DNA of 64,000 nucleotides from Nitrospira sp. (GTDB taxonomy: Bacteria; Nitrospirota; Nitrospiria; Nitrospirales; Nitrospiraceae), in contig JAFEBM010000003.1 in NCBI GenBank assembly GCA_018242685.1, forward strand, positions 17,295-81,294, written 5' to 3'. Below the pieces are notes generated by a model. That model saw nothing but the letters and a program-made list of their open reading frames with translations, made no database searches and had not been told where the DNA came from. A program made the position numbers and the translations under genes. How positions within the stretch are numbered: the stretch's first letter is position 1; the number at the start of each line of letters is the position of its first letter. Below, in pieces: positions 37,180 to 46,663 of the stretch.

Positions 37180-37938
37180 TTAGGCGCTGCGGCTTCCAAG
37201 GAATGTTACGACGTGACCTTGCAGGGCGGCTACGAAGCGTTGGAAGGTTAAATCTGGCGCGGGTTGTATGATCTTGGTTTTGGGTGAATTGGTCGCCATC
37301 AGAAAACAAGCTGAGGTATAGAGCCGCTCCAGCACTAGGCGACGGCAGAGCAGTTCATATCTTCTGCTATATGACACCCCTTTATACCGTGGCCGTTCTT
37401 TGCTCTTGATGGTCTCACCGCGAAACTCCGGATCAACTTGGAAGTAGGGCTCTTTATTGACGACGGGGGTTTTCACATTGTCGCGATCTTCGAGGAGAAA
37501 CAGATAGCCCAAGAACGGAGGCGGAAATTGTCCGAAACGGCCTTCTCGAAATGCGGTCCAAATATCTTTCGCGCTGCCCACAGGTTCTTCTGAGCGATTG
37601 TTGACGTTGTTACCGATTGACTTGCCTGCTTGCGACTTGAATTCCATGGCTAAGACCAATGCGCCTTCAGACACCACGATGAGGTCCCATTTTTTCGTCG
37701 CTCTGAAATATCCCGGCAACTCAAGTGCGGTTTTTGTCCGGACATCGACCTTCTTGAGCCCTGCCTCACAGAGGATATCCGAGACCAGGACTTCCAGCGC
37801 GCCCATTTGCGTACCGCCCGTGACCTCTCCACGCGTACCGGCATCGATCTTTCCCGACTGAGCTTGTTTTTCTTTATTTTTTCTCCGAGCGTCCCAGTAA
37901 CTTTGAACGGCGGCACGCAGCTTCTTTTCAACGTCCAA
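37180..37938 (-). CDS. PaeR7I/XhoI-like type II restriction endonuclease
   Basis: The protein (252 residues) matches the layout of the PaeR7I/XhoI family. The PD-(D/E)xK-like core is 'KKWDLIVVSEGALVLAMEFKSQAGKSIGNNVNNRSEE' with Asp, Glu and Lys spaced as in catalytic sites. A well conserved 'YLFLLEDRDNVKTPV' segment follows. Such enzymes cut CTCGAG. CTCGAG sites are present in the window, for example near 17065, 19152 and 55050. The gene lies directly downstream of, and overlaps by 11 bases, the methyltransferase gene on the same strand. Specificity is inferred, not shown. Confidence 0.8.
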   Translation of the reverse strand: MDVEKKLRAAVQSYWDARRKNKEKQAQSGKIDAGTRGEVTGGTQMGALEVLVSDILCEAGLKKVDVRTKTALELPGYFRATKKWDLIVVSEGALVLAMEFKSQAGKSIGNNVNNRSEEPVGSAKDIWTAFREGRFGQFPPPFLGYLFLLEDRDNVKTPVVNKEPYFQVDPEFRGETIKSKERPRYKGVSYSRRYELLCRRLVLERLYTSACFLMATNSPKTKIIQPAPDLTFQRFVAALQGHVVTFLGSRSA

Positions 37939-39706
37939 GAGCTGTCTCCATCAGTGAGGAGTCGATACCATAAATATTCAATGCTACAGTTGTGGCTTGT
38001 TGTCTGTTTCGATGGCGAAACGCTTCTTTGAGTTCCTTCGCATGAGACTTCGAGAGGGTGACAGGAGGGGGGACCCTGATTCGGCGCAGGTATTGTGCTT
38101 GGAAGCGTAAGTAGCCACCCCGCATTCTGATGCCATATGATTCGACAACGAATTGGCCGATTGCAGATAAAAGCAGACCTCCAAGGACTTCCAGATCCCA
38201 ATCGTCTGACTGAATGAAATACAGGTTGTGATGGGGATAGGTTCCCTCGCGATCAAGGACAGGTTCGAGGCTACTTTTGATATCCGGGATATAGAGCTTG
38301 GGGGTCTCAATCAAGGCATGATTGACACGATCAATGGTCCTATACCAACCAGCTGCTTTGTTCTCTGCGGTGTGCCGGTTTTTCAGTGCCTTTGCATGAT
38401 GCTCGAAATAGGCCTTCAACTTCGGATAGGCGCTCAGCTGGACAAGCCCTGTCTTATTCCAGGGATTCACCAGATAGTGGCCAGACCAATCGAATGTTCC
38501 GCTGGCGGTGTCTTTAGCGACTGCGAGCTTTAAAAGACGTGACGATTCAACTAAGTATGGGTCAGTCGTGATGTATACGCTGTCGTTTCCGGTGGCGACG
38601 CCTATTCCTACCTTGGCATTCATTTCGAGCGGTGGAAAAGTGTCCTCCAATCGGCGAAGGAGGGACAGTTGTTTGGGCGAATGACAAGGCCATGGATCCG
38701 ATCCTTTGAACCAGTTACTGACGACTGCGGCATGGATTGAAGGGGAATCCTTCGACGACTTGCGGCGGAAATCGGGTTGAAGCGTTGCCGCCAACAGTTT
38801 GGGTTGAATGGTTTCAGTTTGAGGGGTGGCGCTGGCCACGACCGTTGCACTCTGTCGGCGGTATCGGATAATTGTGATCGCAGGATATGCATCAACCTCG
38901 TTATCAAACGCATTGACGTCATGCATGCCCAGAATCAGTTCAACGCTGTAAGCGGACGTGATTAGATGTCGAAGTTCCGCTCCATATTGATTTCTCATCC
39001 ATCTGTCCGCACAAATGAACGCGCAAACCCCACCGGGCGTTAGTTGACGAAGCGCTGCCTCGAAGAATGCCACATAGAGATCGGCTCTGCCCCGCATGGT
39101 GGGATAAGCGTTACGATAGATCATCGCACTCTCTGCTGGAATATCCTCAAGGCGTATGTAGGGTGGGTTTCCTACGACAAAGTCGGCCTTCTTGTTGGTG
39201 GTATCGAAAAGATAGTCCCTCGTCACGATCCACGATTCAGCGAGTTGTGTGACAAGCGGCTGCTGCACACCTAAGTCTACGAGGATACTTTGAGCAACGT
39301 ATTTTGCACGGGCCGCACTCGTTTCATCCAATTCATAGGCAAGTAGGGAGTTGCTGCAATCGGACAAAGACCGGCCTTGCTTCCGACAAGACTCAATAAG
39401 GCGCGTGATCATGGGGCCAAGAAACGCGCCATCACCCGCAGCTGGTTCTACGGCCAGAGCATCCACCAAGTTCTTCTCCGGCGAATAGCCGCTTAATTCT
39501 AATAGCAGTTCTACTACCCAACGCTTTGTGTACACGACGCCTTTGGGTTCGGTCGGTACGAGAAGGGGAGAGAGTTGAGACGGTGTGAGGAGTTGAAGCT
39601 GAATGCCTTGTGTCGAAATGGTGGAGGTAGGACTGTCTGTCACGGAAGTCCTCAGTGCGTAAGCGCAAGAGAAGCGGGCTGATACTAGCTTGTCCGCGCT
39701 ATTCAT
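37928..39706 (-). CDS. N6-adenine DNA methyltransferase of the restriction-modification pair
   Basis: The catalytic motif NPPY is in 'ADFVVGNPPYIRLEDIP' near residue 185. The SAM-binding part 'AVEPAAGDGAFLGPMITRLIE' lies upstream, an order seen in gamma-class m6A enzymes such as M.PaeR7I and Eco57I-like proteins. A ~250-residue target-recognition part follows the catalytic domain, ending in 'YGIRMRGGYLRFQAQYLRRIRVP'. At 592 residues it is in the range of M.XhoI-like proteins. The first ~40 residues are weakly conserved, and the start could be further in. It overlaps the endonuclease gene and should protect the same site. Confidence 0.85.
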   Translation of the reverse strand: MNSADKLVSARFSCAYALRTSVTDSPTSTISTQGIQLQLLTPSQLSPLLVPTEPKGVVYTKRWVVELLLELSGYSPEKNLVDALAVEPAAGDGAFLGPMITRLIESCRKQGRSLSDCSNSLLAYELDETSAARAKYVAQSILVDLGVQQPLVTQLAESWIVTRDYLFDTTNKKADFVVGNPPYIRLEDIPAESAMIYRNAYPTMRGRADLYVAFFEAALRQLTPGGVCAFICADRWMRNQYGAELRHLITSAYSVELILGMHDVNAFDNEVDAYPAITIIRYRRQSATVVASATPQTETIQPKLLAATLQPDFRRKSSKDSPSIHAAVVSNWFKGSDPWPCHSPKQLSLLRRLEDTFPPLEMNAKVGIGVATGNDSVYITTDPYLVESSRLLKLAVAKDTASGTFDWSGHYLVNPWNKTGLVQLSAYPKLKAYFEHHAKALKNRHTAENKAAGWYRTIDRVNHALIETPKLYIPDIKSSLEPVLDREGTYPHHNLYFIQSDDWDLEVLGGLLLSAIGQFVVESYGIRMRGGYLRFQAQYLRRIRVPPPVTLSKSHAKELKEAFRHRNRQQATTVALNIYGIDSSLMETALGR

Positions 39707-39790
39707 TCAAGACGGCGAATATGATGACAGACGCAGAACTTAGAGTGACATTATTAGTCAGGGACACGAAACGGAGGCTGTTGTATTTAT

Positions 39791-39888
39791 GGAAGGTCTG
39801 ATTAATTCAAAGTTTCGGCAAATAATCTGCTCAATTCCCCGTGTTTTGAGTGTCAACTGATTAAAATCAGGAATTAATCAGACCTTCC
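39791..39888. mobile_element. 98-bp MITE-like element with perfect 18-bp terminal inverted repeats
   Basis: GGAAGGTCTGATTAATTC at 39791-39808 is the exact reverse complement of GAATTAATCAGACCTTCC at 39871-39888. The flanks are TTAT at 39787-39790 and TTAT at 39889-39892, so a 4-bp target-site duplication fits. The 62-base core has no ORF. It is a non-autonomous element or the remnant of an insertion sequence; no related transposase is in the window. The surrounding 39707-40854 gap (about 1.1 kb) otherwise contains no ORF I can defend. Confidence 0.75.
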
Positions 39889-40854
39889 TTATTTTATTGG
39901 AAGAAGTAGGGGGCGGACCTTGAACTGTGTACTCAACTCTACGACGGGATTCTATATTCAAGACGGCATCGGCTGGTCCGGCAATACATATGGCCGTCGA
40001 ATGCATGCAAAAGTGACTCATTCCTCGTTGGGCATCCGGTTCCATGATCCGAAATAAGCCGCCTCTGTAGATTGGCACAGGTCGATCGGGGTGGGGCCTA
40101 GAGTAGGTATTGATCGATTCCGAGCTCTTGATCACGAACTCGATGGCTCTGGTCAAGTATGCAAGTGGTCTTCTTTCGCACCTTGCTTGCTGATGCGGTG
40201 GTGCGTGTGAGCGTCTTGGCCCACACTCACTCGGCTGGTTGACTCAGGCGCATCCCGGTCCTCATTGCTCGTGGTGTCGACTCAGGACATTGAGTCGCAC
40301 CCGTTGCCCATCAGGATCGAGGCTGGGACAGATCGCCTGTGCGTTTGCCCGCCCCACAGTCTCGCACAATGATGTGCCCCAGGAGATTCTATGAATAGCA
40401 AGGAAGAAAAGACCCCGTTGAGTCCCTCACGTTTGACAGACACAAAGACGAGGCCGGCTTGGATCCGCTCAGGGTTCGACAACCTTCCTTGACGTCGTGC
40501 TCAACAGGAGGTTAGGCTAACAACCAGCGAAGAGGCGCGTGATGAGACTTGTAGTTGCCGGTCTCCTCATCCCTTTCATCGTTCACGCCAGGTATCGTGG
40601 CGCTCTCCGCACCAACCAATTTGATCTCAATTCCCTCAAGAATCCATTCGGGACGGGTAGTTTCTTCTCATTGAAGAGCCTTGGGAACGAGCAAGGCCTT
40701 CACAGAAGCTCGGCCCATAATCAGTCTGCCGCTATCGCTCGCTGTGCCACGGATGATCCCGTATTCTGCGATCGGCAAGGTCGCTCAAGGACCACCCTGG
40801 GCATACATCAGCGTGATCCCAAGTCGATGAACGATCCAATAAGGAGGGAATGTT

Positions 40855-41439
40855 ATGTCTGGAAAACATTTCATACACTACGCGCCTGCCTGCTTAGCGT
40901 TCCTGCTGCTAGGGTCACCGGCTGTTGCCCACGATGCGGATCTCGGCGGGCCGTATAGCCACAGGAATGTACCAGCTACGATTACGAAGATCGAATCGGG
41001 GCTGATGTACCTTGAGATGCAAGGGGCTTCAGGCAAGAAAGTGTCACCGCGGTGGGTCAGCGTAAAGAAGGCGGAACGCATGGGACTGCACCAAGCCAAG
41101 GTGGGAGATGAGGTGATCGCGACAGTGGATGAATCGAATGTTCTGCTGGACATTCACGATCCAAGCCGTCCTATCCACCGTCATCGCGTTGTGGTTGGGA
41201 CCCTCGCCTATGCGGATCCGTTCTGGGAGGTCGCCGAGGTCTTTACCAGTGAAGGGTTGGAGTCGTTTTCGGTTGACGCCTTAGCGGGCAGTAAACTTGG
41301 TCCGCTTAAAGAAGGAGCCTTAGTAAGAGCAGAGTTAGACGAGGCGAATGTAATGATTGACATCCATCCCTACCACCGGCAACGCGAGCAGTCAGGCATT
41401 TCGCGCAACATGCGACCGAGGGCGCACGCGTCCAGATGA
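40855..41439 (+). CDS. Periplasmic protein of unknown function
   Basis: A signal peptide ending in AVA is visible (HYAPACLAFLLLGSPAVA), then a mature protein of ~165 residues. It contains two similar beta segments, 'VGDEVIATVDESNVLLDIHDP' and 'EGALVRAELDEANVMIDIHPY', which suggests an internal duplication. No known family is recognised. The ATG at 40855 has AAGGAGG eight bases before it, a strong start. The gene is the first of three forward genes (with the cytochrome c and DUF5666-like genes) before cydB. Confidence 0.7.
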   Translation: MSGKHFIHYAPACLAFLLLGSPAVAHDADLGGPYSHRNVPATITKIESGLMYLEMQGASGKKVSPRWVSVKKAERMGLHQAKVGDEVIATVDESNVLLDIHDPSRPIHRHRVVVGTLAYADPFWEVAEVFTSEGLESFSVDALAGSKLGPLKEGALVRAELDEANVMIDIHPYHRQREQSGISRNMRPRAHASR

Positions 41440-41613
41440 TTCCGGCACGATCACGAGATCAACAAAGTATGGCATCCCGTGTGTGTTTCTTTGTCCTCAT
41501 CTGTTTGAGATAGCCTATGGTGAGGCTTGGGTGTCGAGTCTCAAGTCCTCTCCGAACGTGAGGGATCGTGACGGTCCGTTCTCGCAGCAAGGACCAACAA
41601 GGGAGTGCCGATA

Positions 41614-42225
41614 ATGACCAAAGCTGTCTGGGTGTTGCTCGTGATGGCAATGCTTGTCGTGACAGGAAATGTTGCCATGGTGTGGTACGTCCTGCAATCA
41701 GGTTTTAGTGCGACGGAACAGCCAATGAAGCTCGAGGTCCTGTTCGCGCGTCAGCTCAGGCGTATGGCAATGCCCGAAGCCCAGAAGCAGATGAGAAACC
41801 CCGTTCTCGCCACAGACGCGGTGCTTGCAGAAGCGCGGGTTCACTTTGCGGACCACTGTGCGAACTGTCACGGGAACGACGGTAGCGGCTCTACCGTGAT
41901 CGGACAGAACTTTTATCCAAGAACACCCGACCTGACTAAAATAGAGACGCAGTCCTTCTCGGATGGAGAACTGTTTTATATCATCCATCATGGCGTTCGA
42001 TTTACCGGAATGCCCGCATGGGGGAAAGGCCGTCCCGAACCAGATCTCGATAGTTGGAAACTGGTGCATTTTATTCGTCATCTCCCAACCATTACGAAAG
42101 AGGAACTGGAAGAAATGGAGCGGTATAACCCCGTGAGTCAAGTGGCGCGGGAAGAGCAGGAGCAGATCGACCGTTTTCTCCAAGGTGAACCGCTTGATCC
42201 GCAGTCTCCTGCGCACCATCATTAA
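41614..42225 (+). CDS. Membrane-anchored monohaem cytochrome c
   Basis: An uncleaved N-terminal helix (about residues 3-25) is followed by a class I cytochrome c domain with one haem motif, HCANCHGNDGSG. The likely axial Met is in 'FTGMPAWGKG' about 55 residues later, and the end of the fold is 'LVHFIRHLPTI'. The protein would face the periplasm. The ATG at 41614 has GGGAG upstream; a GTG three codons earlier is also possible. It is followed by a DUF5666-like gene and is convergent with cydAB. It may carry electrons to or from another complex; a link to the bd oxidase is not supported, since that oxidase uses quinol. Confidence 0.85.
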   Translation: MTKAVWVLLVMAMLVVTGNVAMVWYVLQSGFSATEQPMKLEVLFARQLRRMAMPEAQKQMRNPVLATDAVLAEARVHFADHCANCHGNDGSGSTVIGQNFYPRTPDLTKIETQSFSDGELFYIIHHGVRFTGMPAWGKGRPEPDLDSWKLVHFIRHLPTITKEELEEMERYNPVSQVAREEQEQIDRFLQGEPLDPQSPAHHH

Positions 42226-42235
42226 CTGAGGCAGT

Positions 42236-42568
42236 ATGCTGACCAACATGGTGAAACAAGTAGGGATACTGATCCTGCTGATGACCGCAATCTTACCCGG
42301 GATAGCCGCCGCGCACGGGGAAGGACGGCACGTCTTTGGCACAATCACCGCCCTCGGCACTGCTGAGATTCAAGTTCTGACGGTAGACGGAAAAACAGTT
42401 TCAATCCACACAGTCGCCGAGACAAAGTATCGGAATAAAGGAAGGGGGGGTGGAGGGAACGTTCCTAAGGTAGGCGACCGCGTTGCTATAGATGTCAGAG
42501 AGAAGGATGGCAAATTGATGGCCACTGAAGTCCAATTCTCCTCCTTGGCGAAGCAACGGAAGCCGTGA
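42236..42568 (+). CDS. Small periplasmic DUF5666-like protein
   Basis: A signal peptide (up to IAAAHG) precedes a mature protein of ~85 residues with one beta-rich segment, 'HVFGTITALGTAEIQVLTVDGKTVSIHTVAETKYRNKG', and 'VGDRVAIDVREKDGKLMATEVQF'. The pattern 'G.i..l....i.v.t.dGktv.i.v...T.y...g...v.vGd.V.v...' is that of DUF5666 OB-like domains. No function is known. It begins ten bases after the cytochrome c gene and is probably co-transcribed with it. A His-rich motif at the mature N terminus (HGEGRH) could bind metal. Confidence 0.65.
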   Translation: MLTNMVKQVGILILLMTAILPGIAAAHGEGRHVFGTITALGTAEIQVLTVDGKTVSIHTVAETKYRNKGRGGGGNVPKVGDRVAIDVREKDGKLMATEVQFSSLAKQRKP

Positions 42569-42649
42569 AGGGATGATGTTCATCGACAGGTGAGCTGACC
42601 CACCATCCTTCAACTGGTCCAGCTCCTCTGTGAGTGCTGGTGGAGTGTC

Positions 42650-43690
42650 TCAGTGCGCGTCATCTGACCGCGTTTTACCCCAGAACAAGGAATAGACATA
42701 AATCTGGTAGGCCAGAACAAGCATGAAGCCGATTCCGAACCAGGTAAACCCGGTTGTCAATCCATAAGAATCGGTGGCGGCATTGAACACCGTGAGGCTG
42801 AGCGCCGGATCGGTTGTTGAAACTAAGATGTAGGGATACATGCCGAACATGACGCTGGCGAGCATCAGCAAAATAAATACACTGGAGATCAGAAAGGCAG
42901 CGGTGTCACGCTGTCGCTGCCGAAGGTACAGACTGGATCCGAGTGCGAATAGGCCGCTCAATGGGACCAGATATTCCATCGGATGGCCGGCGAAGTTGAG
43001 CCGCAAACTTGGCTGGACGAAAGGGACGGCAGTGACAGTAAGCACCGTGCATCCAGCCGAAGCCCATCCCATGACCCAGGCGGTTGAGACGGCCCGCTTA
43101 TACAGCGCGCCTTCTGTTTTCATGACGAGATAATTCGCTCCGTGGAAGGCCAGGATCGATACAGTCGTCAGCCCCAGCAGCACCGTGAACCAGTCCAGGA
43201 TGCCTGGTTCCGGCCCAGGCTGAAAGTCTGTCCAAAACGGGACGAAGAAATACCCGTCACGATTTAACGGCACACCACGAATCAGATTGCCCAGCGCAGC
43301 GCCGAAGACAAAAGCCAAAAGCAAACTGGCTGTCGTAAAGGCCGTATCCCAGGCCTGTTTCCACAGCACATGATCCACGTGCGATCGCAATTCCAGCGCG
43401 AGACCGCGAAAGATCAGCAACCACAGCACCAGGATCAACGCCAGATAGAACCCGCTGAATCCGGCGGCGTAGGCCTTCGGATAGGCAAAGAAAAGGACAG
43501 CGCCGGCGGCGATCAACCAGACTTCGTTCGCGTTCCACAGCGGTCCGATGGAGGCGAGCACCGTTCGGCGTTCCATTTCGGTCCGAACGACGAACGGATA
43601 GACCATGCCGACACCAAAGTCGAAGCCATCCAGGATAATGAAGATGGCCAGCATCAGTGTGACGACGATAAACCACAGGGTTTCCATCAA
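42650..43690 (-). CDS. cydB: Cytochrome bd quinol oxidase subunit II
   Basis: CydB forms the second membrane subunit of the bd-type oxidase, which reduces O2 to water with quinol. About nine helices are visible. The family-typical N terminus 'FIILDGFDFGVGMVYPFV' is followed by 'MERRTVLASIGPLWNANEVWLIAAGAVLFFAYPKAYA' with conserved Trp and Glu. The length of 346 residues is usual. Its start is about 12 bases after the cydA stop codon, so both are in one operon on this strand. Confidence 0.95.
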   Translation of the reverse strand: MMETLWFIVVTLMLAIFIILDGFDFGVGMVYPFVVRTEMERRTVLASIGPLWNANEVWLIAAGAVLFFAYPKAYAAGFSGFYLALILVLWLLIFRGLALELRSHVDHVLWKQAWDTAFTTASLLLAFVFGAALGNLIRGVPLNRDGYFFVPFWTDFQPGPEPGILDWFTVLLGLTTVSILAFHGANYLVMKTEGALYKRAVSTAWVMGWASAGCTVLTVTAVPFVQPSLRLNFAGHPMEYLVPLSGLFALGSSLYLRQRQRDTAAFLISSVFILLMLASVMFGMYPYILVSTTDPALSLTVFNAATDSYGLTTGFTWFGIGFMLVLAYQIYVYSLFWGKTRSDDAH

Positions 43691-43702
43691 CAGCCCCTTC
43701 GT

Positions 43703-45046
43703 TCAGGCGGGATATGTCGTTTGTGAGTCGATCGAACCAGGTCCGCGTCCAATCGTTTTGCCGAGAAGAAACACGAACAACAGGCCGAGCAGCAGATACA
43801 ATCCCAGGAATCCAATCAAGGTGAATAAGGCATTCCCTGAATGAACCAGCGGAGAGGTGCCATGGGCGGTGCGCAACAACCCGTATACGAGCCAGGGCTG
43901 CCGTCCTAGTTCGGCGGTCATCCAGCCGGCCGACGTGGCGATGTAGGGGAATGGCGCTGAGAGCATCAGCAACCACAATAGCCACTTCATGTTGAACAGC
44001 CGGTCACGCCAAAGCGAGAGCAGGGCCAGGCCGAAGATGGCGGCGAAGATGGTCCCCAATCCGGCCATGACGTGATACGCATAATAGAGGAGTGGAAGAT
44101 TATCCGGCCACTCGTCGCGAGGAAACGCGTCGAGACCCTTGACCTTGGCGTAGAGGTCTTTATACACGAGAAAGCTGAGCGCATTAGGAATCTCAATCGG
44201 GTTGTCGATGGTCATCGTTTCAAGATTGGGTTGCCCCACCAGATAGAGACCGGCTCCTCTCTCCGTCGTGAAGAGCCCTTCAAATGCCGCCCCCTTGACC
44301 GGTTGATGTTCGAAGACTTGTTTGGCGTTGCCGTGTCCGGTGGGGAAAATCATCAGTGCAGAAGCGATTGCGCCGGCGACAACGCCGGTCTGTAGGAAAG
44401 TCTTCGCATGGGGTAGATGTTGTCCGGATAACAGATAGTACGCACCCACCGCTGCGATCACACAGGACGCCGTGACGACGGCCGCCGTCATATTATGCGC
44501 GAATTGCCAGAATAACCAGGGATTCGTGAGCAGCCCGGTGAGACTGTTGACGAACACCCGGCCATCGTCTCCCACGTGGTACGCGACAGGATGCTGCATC
44601 CAGGCATTCGTCGCCAGGATGAAGTAGCCGGAGAGCCACGAACCGACAAAGAGCATCAGAGCGGCAAACCATTGCAGCCGACGACTGAATCGTTTCCTGA
44701 ACAGCAGGATACCGAGAAACGATGATTCCAAGAAAAATGCGAAGACTCCTTCCATGGCGAGGGTTTGGCCGATCACGCCACCCGCGAAGGTAGAAAACCT
44801 CGCCCAGTTGGTTCCAAACTGAAATTCGAGCGGGATACCGGTCACGACGCCGAAGCCGAAATTTAAGGCAAAGATGCTCGTCCAAAAGTCCGAGACTTGC
44901 TGATAATGGTCGTCATCGGTGGCAAGCGCCCGGCTGCGCAGGTAGAACAGCAGCAACGCCAGGCCCATCGTCAACTGCGGAAAGAGGTAATGGAAGGTGG
45001 CGGTGAATGCAAATTGGAGACGGTCGTACAGGAGTGCGCTTGTCAT
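43703..45046 (-). CDS. cydA: Cytochrome bd quinol oxidase subunit I
   Basis: CydA carries the quinol site and the haems b558, b595 and d. The N terminus 'LLYDRLQFAFTATFHYLFPQLTMGLALLLFY' includes the His ligand region, and the ligand/proton region 'GVVTGIPLEFQFGTNW' and 'EGVFAFFLESSFLGILLF' are present. The 'GRQPWLVYGLLRT' motif after the Q-loop is conserved. At 447 residues, and with a short Q-loop, it belongs to the short-loop (CioA-like) group. The bd oxidase gives high O2 affinity and is common in comammox Nitrospira by family knowledge. The 311-base gap to the symporter gene holds its divergent promoter region; I see no clear promoter boxes there. Confidence 0.95.
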   Translation of the reverse strand: MTSALLYDRLQFAFTATFHYLFPQLTMGLALLLFYLRSRALATDDDHYQQVSDFWTSIFALNFGFGVVTGIPLEFQFGTNWARFSTFAGGVIGQTLAMEGVFAFFLESSFLGILLFRKRFSRRLQWFAALMLFVGSWLSGYFILATNAWMQHPVAYHVGDDGRVFVNSLTGLLTNPWLFWQFAHNMTAAVVTASCVIAAVGAYYLLSGQHLPHAKTFLQTGVVAGAIASALMIFPTGHGNAKQVFEHQPVKGAAFEGLFTTERGAGLYLVGQPNLETMTIDNPIEIPNALSFLVYKDLYAKVKGLDAFPRDEWPDNLPLLYYAYHVMAGLGTIFAAIFGLALLSLWRDRLFNMKWLLWLLMLSAPFPYIATSAGWMTAELGRQPWLVYGLLRTAHGTSPLVHSGNALFTLIGFLGLYLLLGLLFVFLLGKTIGRGPGSIDSQTTYPA

Positions 45047-45358
45047 GATATTTTCTCAAGTCCTATGGACAAGAAAGAACGGGTCTCGTGCCATCCGGCA
45101 CTTTAACAATAGAATCCAGATATCCCAACACGAAAAAGGCACCGCGAGCCTTTTGCGTGACCGATTCGGTACCATACAGGATGCCTGACACGAGAACCAG
45201 TGATCCTCGCATATGTCATCCACGGGCGCGCCGATTGAGTCGCACAAGACAGCCATCTCCTCACCCATTCCTCTGACTCATCAGTAGCCTCTTCGTGATA
45301 CATTCGGCGATCTCTTCTCACCCGGCGACAATGAGTGGAGGAATGAGAATTCCAGTAA

Positions 45359-46663
45359 GTGGATAACCAGGTTTTGGAAGAAGCGACGACCACCACATCG
45401 AGAACCGGCCTGATCGCGCGGTGGCAGAACATTCCACTCTATGCGCGCATCGTGATTGCCTTGGTGCTCGGCGTCGGGGTGGGGTTGATGCTGGGACGCG
45501 ACGCGGCTGTGTTGGCGCTGCCGGGCAAGCTTGTGTTGCGCCTCCTCGGCGCGCTTGCGCCGCCGCTGATCCTTGCGGCGATTGTGCACACGTTCATGAC
45601 GACACACCTCGGTGGGCCGCTTGCGATGCGGCTGCCTCGATTGTTGTTACTGAATACGTTCGTCGCGATCCTCGTCGGCCTGACCGTTGCCAATGTGATT
45701 CAACCGGGACGCGGAGCGGGACTCAAGCCGCCGGCTCCGCACGAGGAAGCGACGAAGGCGGCCAATCCTCTTGTCACTTTTCTTGAGAATGTGCCCAAGA
45801 GTCTACTGGGGCCGCTCAGTGACGATGGGAAGGTGATCGGCGTGATTTTCATTGCTGTAGCCTTTGGGATGGCCTTGCGCAAAGAGCGTGAACGGCCTCT
45901 TGGAACGGTAGGACATCTCGTCGAACTCTTCTTGGAATCGCTGATCACGATTTTGCATTGGATCATCGCGCTCGTGCCGTTTGCCGTCTTCGGCATTGTC
46001 GCGAGCATTGTGGGAACGGAAGGGTTCGCTCCATTCAAGGCGCTTGGGATCTTTGTGCTGAGTGTGTTGCTCGCGCTCGCGATCCAAGCAGCCTATTACC
46101 TCATCCGCATCCGCTTCGGTTCCTGGGTGCGTCCCGGTGAACTTTTGCGCGGGGGACGCGACGCGTTGGTGATGGCCTTCTCAACGGCCAGCTCGACGGC
46201 GACGATGCCGGTGACCTACGCCGCGCTCAAAGATCGTGTGGGGTTGCGCGAACAGTCCGCCGGTATGGGGGCGCTGGTCGGCGCGAATTTCAACAACGAC
46301 GGTACTGCGCTGTACGAGGCGATGGCGGCCCTTTTCATCGCCCAAATGATCGGGATGGATCTGACTGTTCAGCAGCAAGTGCTGGTTGTGCTGACGAGCA
46401 TCATCGCCTCCGTCGGCGCCGCCGGTATCCCTGAAGCGGGTCTCGTGACGATGACCATGGTCTTTACTGCCGTCGGCTTGCCGGTGCAATACATTCCTGT
46501 CTTGCTGACCGTCGATTGGTTTCTCGATCGCTGCCGCACTGCGATCAACGTCATGGGCGACATGAACGTGAGTTGTCTCTTGGATGGAAAACAGAACGGT
46601 GGAACCAGGCACTCATTCGACGACGCTGAATTCATAACGCGAGCTCGTCAGCGCGGCCAATAG
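45359..46663 (+). CDS. Dicarboxylate/amino acid:cation symporter (DAACS family)
   Basis: About eight helices and two re-entrant hairpins are expected. The family motifs are 'AFSTASSTATMPVTYAAL' (the serine-rich HP1 loop) and 'GANFNNDGTALYEAMAALFIAQ' (helix 7, normally NMDGT). A glycine/proline-rich 'SVGAAGIPEAGLV' HP2 loop and a C-terminal 'DWFLDRCRTAINVMGD' helix 8 follow. The variant NFNNDG in place of NMDG may alter cation binding. It probably imports C4-dicarboxylates or acidic amino acids. The GTG at 45359 gives a family-like N terminus. The 3' end overlaps, in the opposite direction, the end of the threonine ammonia-lyase gene by 51 bases. Confidence 0.85.
   Translation: MDNQVLEEATTTTSRTGLIARWQNIPLYARIVIALVLGVGVGLMLGRDAAVLALPGKLVLRLLGALAPPLILAAIVHTFMTTHLGGPLAMRLPRLLLLNTFVAILVGLTVANVIQPGRGAGLKPPAPHEEATKAANPLVTFLENVPKSLLGPLSDDGKVIGVIFIAVAFGMALRKERERPLGTVGHLVELFLESLITILHWIIALVPFAVFGIVASIVGTEGFAPFKALGIFVLSVLLALAIQAAYYLIRIRFGSWVRPGELLRGGRDALVMAFSTASSTATMPVTYAALKDRVGLREQSAGMGALVGANFNNDGTALYEAMAALFIAQMIGMDLTVQQQVLVVLTSIIASVGAAGIPEAGLVTMTMVFTAVGLPVQYIPVLLTVDWFLDRCRTAINVMGDMNVSCLLDGKQNGGTRHSFDDAEFITRARQRGQ

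Noticed and set aside
40282..40482. Small reverse frame and a short forward frame near 40391
   Set aside because: Neither has homology, a good start or conserved features; they fall in an otherwise empty gap.
40539..40958. 139-residue frame with a hydrophobic start before the 40855 gene
   Set aside because: It runs into the ribosome-binding site and start of the well-supported periplasmic gene and has no matching family.
45047..45358. Regulatory or RNA feature in the cydA-symporter gap
   Set aside because: I read the 311 bases on both strands and found only weak promoter-like boxes and no stable RNA structure.
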